From assembly GCA_007132585.1 (NCBI GenBank), contig SLOJ01000187.1, forward strand, positions 1-33,545: DNA of 33,545 nt, written 5' to 3'. Numbering within the stretch: position 1 is the first letter of the stretch; every line of letters begins with the position of its first letter. Under the pieces are notes generated by a model, which saw nothing but the letters and a program-made list of their open reading frames with translations, did not search any database and was not told where the DNA came from. Source of the DNA: Bacteroidales bacterium (GTDB taxonomy: Bacteria; Bacteroidota; Bacteroidia; Bacteroidales; UBA7960). Positions 28,585-33,545 of this stretch are shown here, in pieces. Both the position numbers and the translations under genes were made by a program.

Positions 28585-29511
28585 TTATAGGTTGTCAAGT
28601 ATATCGGGAAGCTTTTTCAACAGTGCCAGTTCTTTCATTTTATCTCTGGCTTCCTGCACGGGTGAACCGAAATAGGTTTTACCACCTGTAATGCTTTTTG
28701 AAAGCCCCGATTGGCCTAACACAACGGCGCCTTTTCCAATGGTAAGGTCCTTCTGTACACCCACCTGCCCCCAGAGAATCACATCATCTTCCACAATTAC
28801 ACAACCTGCCACACCCACCTGCGACGCAAAGAGACAGTTCTTTCCAATTACCGTATCATGGCCGATTTGTATGAGATTATCAAGCTTGGTGCCTTTACCG
28901 ATAACTGTATCGCCGCTAACACCCTTATCAATTGTGCACGATGCGCCAATCTCCACATTGTCTTCAATTATAGCCCTGCCGCATGATTCCATTTTGTCCC
29001 AGTATTCGGGCCGGCGTTTGAAATAAAAAGCATCAGCCCCGATGACAGTTCCCGAATGAATTATCACATTATCTCCAATAACACAGTGGTCGTAAATAGC
29101 TACGTTAGGATGAATGATACAGTTTTTACCGATGATAACATGATTTCCAACAAAAACATTGGGTTGCAGAACTGTTCCCTCACCAATAATGGCAGTTGAG
29201 CTGATCATGCTTTGCGAGGGTTCAAAGGGTCTGAATTGTTTGGTGAGATAAACATAATCCCGGAAAGGATCATCAGAAAAGATCAGTGCCTTTCCTGGCG
29301 GGCAATCCACTTCTTTATTGATGATAATGGTAGTTGCCTTTGACTTCAGGGCCTTGTCGTAGTATTTGGGGTGATCCACAAAAGTAAGATCACCGGATTC
29401 AACCTTATGAATTTCATTGATACCGGTGATCTCAAAATCCGGACTGCCTGCAAAGGCCGCGTCTATCATGCCTGCAATCTGCTGCAGTGTTTGAGATGGT
29501 TCTAATCTCAT
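28585..29511 (-). CDS. lpxD: UDP-3-O-acylglucosamine N-acyltransferase (LpxD-like, left-handed beta helix)
   Basis: 308 aa. Hexapeptide repeats (GKNCIIHPNVAIYDHCVIGDNVIIHSGTVIGADAFYF...GKGTKLDNLIQIGHDTVIGKNCLFASQVGVAGCVIVEDDVILWGQVGVQ). Confidence 0.88.
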   Translation of the reverse strand: MRLEPSQTLQQIAGMIDAAFAGSPDFEITGINEIHKVESGDLTFVDHPKYYDKALKSKATTIIINKEVDCPPGKALIFSDDPFRDYVYLTKQFRPFEPSQSMISSTAIIGEGTVLQPNVFVGNHVIIGKNCIIHPNVAIYDHCVIGDNVIIHSGTVIGADAFYFKRRPEYWDKMESCGRAIIEDNVEIGASCTIDKGVSGDTVIGKGTKLDNLIQIGHDTVIGKNCLFASQVGVAGCVIVEDDVILWGQVGVQKDLTIGKGAVVLGQSGLSKSITGGKTYFGSPVQEARDKMKELALLKKLPDILDNL

Positions 29512-29533
29512 TGTAAAATATTAAGGTTAAGGA

Positions 29534-30097
29534 TTATTTTACACGTTCAGAGTATGAACCATCGCGTGTATCTACCTTGATTTTTTCGCCTTCTTCAATA
29601 AAAAGGGGCACATTAACTGTTGCTCCGGTTTCTACAGTTGCCGGTTTTAGCGTGTTGGTGGCAGTATCGCCTTTCACACCGGGTTCGGCATAAGTAACTT
29701 CCAGTTCTACAAATGGAGGCAACTCGCAGCTCAGCGGAGTTTCAGTATCGGCATGAAAAACAATCTCTGCAGTCTGGCCCTCTTTCATAAGAGCAGGTGC
29801 ATTGATGATCTCTTCCGGAATAGGGATCTGTTCATATGTTTCAGTATGCATAAAATGGTAGCCCATATCATCCTTATAAAGGAACTGGTATGGTCTTCTT
29901 TCCACCCGTTGCACATTGATCTTTACACCTGCATTAAAAGTATGCGGAATAACCTTACCGGTTTTCATGTTCCTGAGTTTGGTACGCACAAAAGCACCGC
30001 CTTTTCCCGGTTTTACATGCAGAAATTCTACCACAGCAAATAATTCATTGTTCAACTCAATGCAAAGTCCGTTTTTAATATCCGAAGTTGTTGCCAT
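29534..30097 (-). CDS. efp: Translation elongation factor P
   Basis: 187 aa. [53 protein letters not shown]...[11 protein letters not shown]. Confidence 0.97.
   Translation of the reverse strand: MATTSDIKNGLCIELNNELFAVVEFLHVKPGKGGAFVRTKLRNMKTGKVIPHTFNAGVKINVQRVERRPYQFLYKDDMGYHFMHTETYEQIPIPEEIINAPALMKEGQTAEIVFHADTETPLSCELPPFVELEVTYAEPGVKGDTATNTLKPATVETGATVNVPLFIEEGEKIKVDTRDGSYSERVK
30034..30064 (-). other. N-terminal coding region of efp (no separate element claimed)
   Basis: Placed only to note that the efp promoter proper lies further upstream at 30134-30164. Confidence 0.1.
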
Positions 30098-30133
30098 AAA
30101 TGTAATTTAGTCAGTGATTTATAATTTTGGGTG

Positions 30134-30164
30134 CAAAAGTACGGATTTTATTTTTTGATGACAA
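30134..30164 (-). promoter_or_regulatory. Bacteroidota-type promoter of efp
   Basis: On the minus strand TTG (30162-30164), 20-nt spacer, TACTTTTG (30134-30141). Confidence 0.75.
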
Positions 30165-30390
30165 TTTTAACTTTGAAGTTCAGAAGGAAAAAATGAGCCT
30201 GGTCTTGATTGATTTTCAATATTAAGAAAAAAGTTTGATTTGTTAAAAGTTCTTGTTTTTTAATTCAAATCTGAACAAAAATTAACCTATTCTGGGTTTA
30301 ATTTTTTTCCGAACTATAAATTATCATTAATTAATTATTTGCGAACACTTAATCTTCTCAAATTGTTAATACAAGTAAAAATTTTTGGAG

Positions 30391-30398
30391 TACTTTTG
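30391..30398 (+). promoter_or_regulatory. -7 box (TACTTTTG) upstream of the protease-like gene
   Basis: Exact TAnnTTTG 34 bp before the ATG; nearest upstream TTG is 25 nt away, longer than usual. Confidence 0.5.
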
Positions 30399-30432
30399 GC
30401 ATCTTAAAATAAAAAAAACCAAAGCTCAAATT

Positions 30433-33400
30433 ATGAAAAAATATAACCTTCAATTTTATTTCGTTTTTTTTCAATTAATCTTTGTTTTTACAATCCATTC
30501 TTTGTATGCCGGAGGAGGAACCGCTCATCCACGCACTATCTCAGAGTCTTTCAATCTGGAATCAATAGAAACCCTATATCTCACACATACAAAGGACGAT
30601 ATCGTTGATAATAAAAATTCGGCGGACGATTTGCCTGAGTGGGCAGGTTTTTCGCTTAAAACTTATATTACCCCTGATATTTCGGGTAACTTATTGAAGT
30701 GGGACGATGGCACTAGATCATGGGCATTAAGGGCTAGTTCTCCTGGTGCACCTACTCTTTCTCTTGTTTTCGAAGATGCCCGGCTAGCCCCTAATTCTGT
30801 ATTATACATTTATTCTGAAGATAATCCGGAGCAGTATTTTGCTATTAAAGCAGAAGAAATTGTGGGTGGATACATTTCTACACCTCCAGCCATTGGAGAT
30901 GCTTTAATTATTGAATATCATGAACCTGATGCCACTGATAAGTTGCAAGGTACTTTTGCTATTACTGACCTTGTAGTAATTGTTAATGGTTACGAAGCTT
31001 TCCTGAACGAAACCAAAAACTTAGGTAGTGCTGATGAATGCCTTATAAATATTAATTGCGAAGAAGGTGATAACTGGCAGACACAAAAAAGAGGTATTGC
31101 ACGTATTATTCTTAGATCAGACACACTTTGGTATTATTGTTCCGGTTCTCTCATCAATAATACTGCCCAGGATGGAACCCCCTATTTCCTTACTGCCAAT
31201 CACTGTGGTGCCAATGCATCAGATGCTGATCGTAATGTATGGCAATTCCATTTCAATTTTGAACGCCCGGGTTGTGCAAATGTAGGAACTCCTCCGCAAA
31301 ACGTTTTAACAGGCAGTCAGCTCAGGGCAAGTGGCCCTGTTGCCGGTTCTTCTGATTTCCAGCTGTTAGAATTAAATTCAATACCTCCAGAGAGCTGGAA
31401 TCCATACTATAATGGTTGGGACCGTAATAATACTGCTTCCCCCAGTGGTGTGGGTATTCATCACCCGGCCGGTGATGCCATGAAAATTTCTACCTACACT
31501 ACAGCTACTCTATCATTTACCCCCACCATTAGTGGTCAAACAATGGCGTCAAATGCCGCATGGAGAGTGAATTGGGCCCCCACTGTAAACGGGCATAGTG
31601 TAACCCAGGGAGGATCATCCGGTTCGCCACTTTTTAATCCTGATGGTTTGATAATTGGAATATTATCAGGGGGGTCGTCAAATTGTGATTCTCCTAACTT
31701 CCCCGATTTTTACGGTAAGTTTTCTTATAGTTGGGAATCGCATGGAACAACTGATGAGGATAAGCTCAAACCATGGCTTGATCCCCTTAATACAGGAGTT
31801 ATGACTTTAAATGGATTAGATCCCTACGCTGATATCACTCCCGGTTTTAATGCGAACAAACTTATTGTGAAAACAGAAGAGGATGTAGTTTTTTTAAATA
31901 CAACTTTTGGTGGAGAGCCTGAAACATTTGAATGGAATTTTGGTGAAAATGCTGAACCCTTAACAGCTGAAGGTTTTGGACCTCATACTGTTTTTTACAC
32001 ATCTTCCGGTTACAAAGATATTACCCTTGTTATCGATGATACAATTGTATATACAAAAGAAAATTTCATTTATGTTCGCGGAATTCAAACTGCTACCTTC
32101 CATGTAACTGATCAGCAGGGTGATCCTATCGAAGATGTTATGATTACCGTTTCTCCAACAATTCAAAAAAAGCATTTTTTATTGGAAGAGAAGAGCATAG
32201 GAAAGGAAATTAAAGCAGAAGATCCCTCTGTCGGGCAAAATATTATCAACCAGGGTAACTTGTCAGCCAGGGTTTTTGAACCGGTAAAGACCAAAATCAA
32301 TGATAATAAGGAAAAAACCGAAACCGGCCAATGGATACATTGGGACAACGGAGTCAATCACGTTGGCATAGGAACTGATAGTATAGCCAACTTTAATGTT
32401 GCCAGCCGTTGGGAACCTGGCGATCTTGCTGAATTTGATGAGCATGTAATAACGAGTATCAGATTCTTTCCGAGGGAAGTCAACTGTGAATATACCATAA
32501 AAATATGGACAGGTGAAGAAGCCAATGAGGTATACTCTCAGCCGGTTATTAATCCCACAATTAATACGTGGAATACAATAGAACTTGCAGTACCCCATTC
32601 TATCGATAATAATCGGGAACTTTGGTTTGGATATAATGTAAATACTCTGACAGGGTTTCCTGCCGGAGCAGATTCCGGCCCTCAGATTGCAGGCAAAGGT
32701 AATATGATCTCTTTTAACGGAGAATGGGCTGAACTCAGCGATCTTAATGAGGGATTTACATATAACTGGAATATTCAAGCCTTTATACAGCAAGTACCCA
32801 CCACGGTGATATATACTGATGCCAATGGACAGGCTGAATTTGAAGATTGGGATGGCGATTACGACTTTATTGTAGAAAAGGAAAACTACCAAACCCAAAC
32901 AGATAAATTTACTATGAAGGGCTCTGATATTGATATTCCTGTTACACTTTACGACGATGATGGTAAATATACCATCACCTTCAATGTAAATATGTATAAT
33001 GTAGAAGGATTTGATGCTGATATCAATAACGTTTATCTGACCGGTACATTTACTGATTGGGCTGACCCCGGTAGCGAAAACTCTATTCTTATGCAAAGGC
33101 TGGGAAGTAAATCAGGTGATGATGTGGTTATGCACGAAGACTTCTCAATTTTTCCACCCTTAGGCTGGCAGTTGGAACCAACATCGTCAAACACCTGGGA
33201 ACAGGCTCAAAGCATTACCGTTGGTCAAAATGTGGTAACACCTGTAAAAGGTACTCATTTTACCTATTGTAATTGGCAAGAAACAGACGCACAGGATGAG
33301 AAGCTTATTACCCGTAGTATGGATTTCTCTATTATGGAAAGTGCAGAGCTGTCTTTTCATTTCTTTGGAAACTATAGTTGGTCTGTTGCTCCTGATGATA

Positions 33401-33545
33401 ATTGCGACTTGTTTGTAAAAGTTTCTGTTGATGGTGGCGATTGGGTACAAATCTTTACTGAAACGGATCATCCTCTTTTTATAAATGATGATATAAATTA
33501 TGTTTGGTTGCATATGGTTCTCGACCTTAATGATTACATCGGAAG
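30433..33545 (+). CDS. Secreted trypsin-like serine peptidase (lysyl-endopeptidase-like) with PKD-like and choice-of-anchor J regions; 3' truncated by window
   Basis: ORF open from ATG 30433 to the window end (not in the ORF track). Protease motifs YFLTANHCG (His 31201-31203), SSDFQLLELN (Asp 31354-31356), QGGSSGSPLFNPDGLIIGILSGG (Ser 31618-31620). Later FEWNFGENAEP...GYKDITLVI (PKD-like) and HEDFSIFPPLGWQLEP...SADELSFHF-type anchor J region. Confidence 0.88.
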   Translation, partial: MKKYNLQFYFVFFQLIFVFTIHSLYAGGGTAHPRTISESFNLESIETLYLTHTKDDIVDNKNSADDLPEWAGFSLKTYITPDISGNLLKWDDGTRSWALRASSPGAPTLSLVFEDARLAPNSVLYIYSEDNPEQYFAIKAEEIVGGYISTPPAIGDALIIEYHEPDATDKLQGTFAITDLVVIVNGYEAFLNETKNLGSADECLININCEEGDNWQTQKRGIARIILRSDTLWYYCSGSLINNTAQDGTPYFLTANHCGANASDADRNVWQFHFNFERPGCANVGTPPQNVLTGSQLRASGPVAGSSDFQLLELNSIPPESWNPYYNGWDRNNTASPSGVGIHHPAGDAMKISTYTTATLSFTPTISGQTMASNAAWRVNWAPTVNGHSVTQGGSSGSPLFNPDGLIIGILSGGSSNCDSPNFPDFYGKFSYSWESHGTTDEDKLKPWLDPLNTGVMTLNGLDPYADITPGFNANKLIVKTEEDVVFLNTTFGGEPETFEWNFGENAEPLTAEGFGPHTVFYTSSGYKDITLVIDDTIVYTKENFIYVRGIQTATFHVTDQQGDPIEDVMITVSPTIQKKHFLLEEKSIGKEIKAEDPSVGQNIINQGNLSARVFEPVKTKINDNKEKTETGQWIHWDNGVNHVGIGTDSIANFNVASRWEPGDLAEFDEHVITSIRFFPREVNCEYTIKIWTGEEANEVYSQPVINPTINTWNTIELAVPHSIDNNRELWFGYNVNTLTGFPAGADSGPQIAGKGNMISFNGEWAELSDLNEGFTYNWNIQAFIQQVPTTVIYTDANGQAEFEDWDGDYDFIVEKENYQTQTDKFTMKGSDIDIPVTLYDDDGKYTITFNVNMYNVEGFDADINNVYLTGTFTDWADPGSENSILMQRLGSKSGDDVVMHEDFSIFPPLGWQLEPTSSNTWEQAQSITVGQNVVTPVKGTHFTYCNWQETDAQDEKLITRSMDFSIMESAELSFHFFGNYSWSVAPDDNCDLFVKVSVDGGDWVQIFTETDHPLFINDDINYVWLHMVLDLNDYIG

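Noticed and set aside
30034-30064. Feature row listed as efp N-terminal coding region
   Set aside because: Not an independent element; retained at very low confidence only and should be ignored in favour of the promoter at 30134-30164.
32263-33096. 277-aa minus-strand ORF
   Set aside because: Antisense to the open protease reading frame; composition is shadow-ORF-like.

Overview
This is an ordinary chromosomal segment of a Bacteroidota organism, judged from T9SS C-terminal domains, DUF5689 lipoproteins and TAnnTTTG-type promoters. I found no CRISPR array, transposase, prophage or rRNA. Main contents in order: a large PEP/pyruvate-binding (PPDK N-domain) signalling-type protein (-); NADP-type glutamate dehydrogenase (+); a TrmJ-family RNA methyltransferase, a conserved-looking hypothetical and an MscS channel (-); a probable lipoprotein/TonB-receptor operon (two DUF5689 OB-fold-like lipoproteins plus a TonB-dependent receptor, -) divergent from a secreted endonuclease/exonuclease/phosphatase-family enzyme and a small basic RHH-like protein (+); a hybrid histidine kinase (+); a methyltransferase/flippase/glycosyltransferase operon (-); tRNA-His; an SprB-repeat T9SS protein (+); a ccmB-ccmC-ccmD-like-ccmE cluster (+) whose CcmE carries a CxxxY motif in place of HxxxY; lpxD-like and efp (-); and a long protease-like T9SS-type ORF that runs off the window end and is absent from the supplied ORF track. 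The best candidates for a less described system are (i) the TonB receptor / multi-OB-fold lipoprotein / secreted nuclease locus, possibly for extracellular nucleic-acid or phosphate scavenging, and (ii) the variant cytochrome c maturation cluster. Several intergenic short-period repeats (8-bp and 7-bp units, plus a ~36-bp inverted dispersed element) are also present, one of which runs into the ccmD-like coding sequence. All family calls come from motif recognition by eye; no searches were run.
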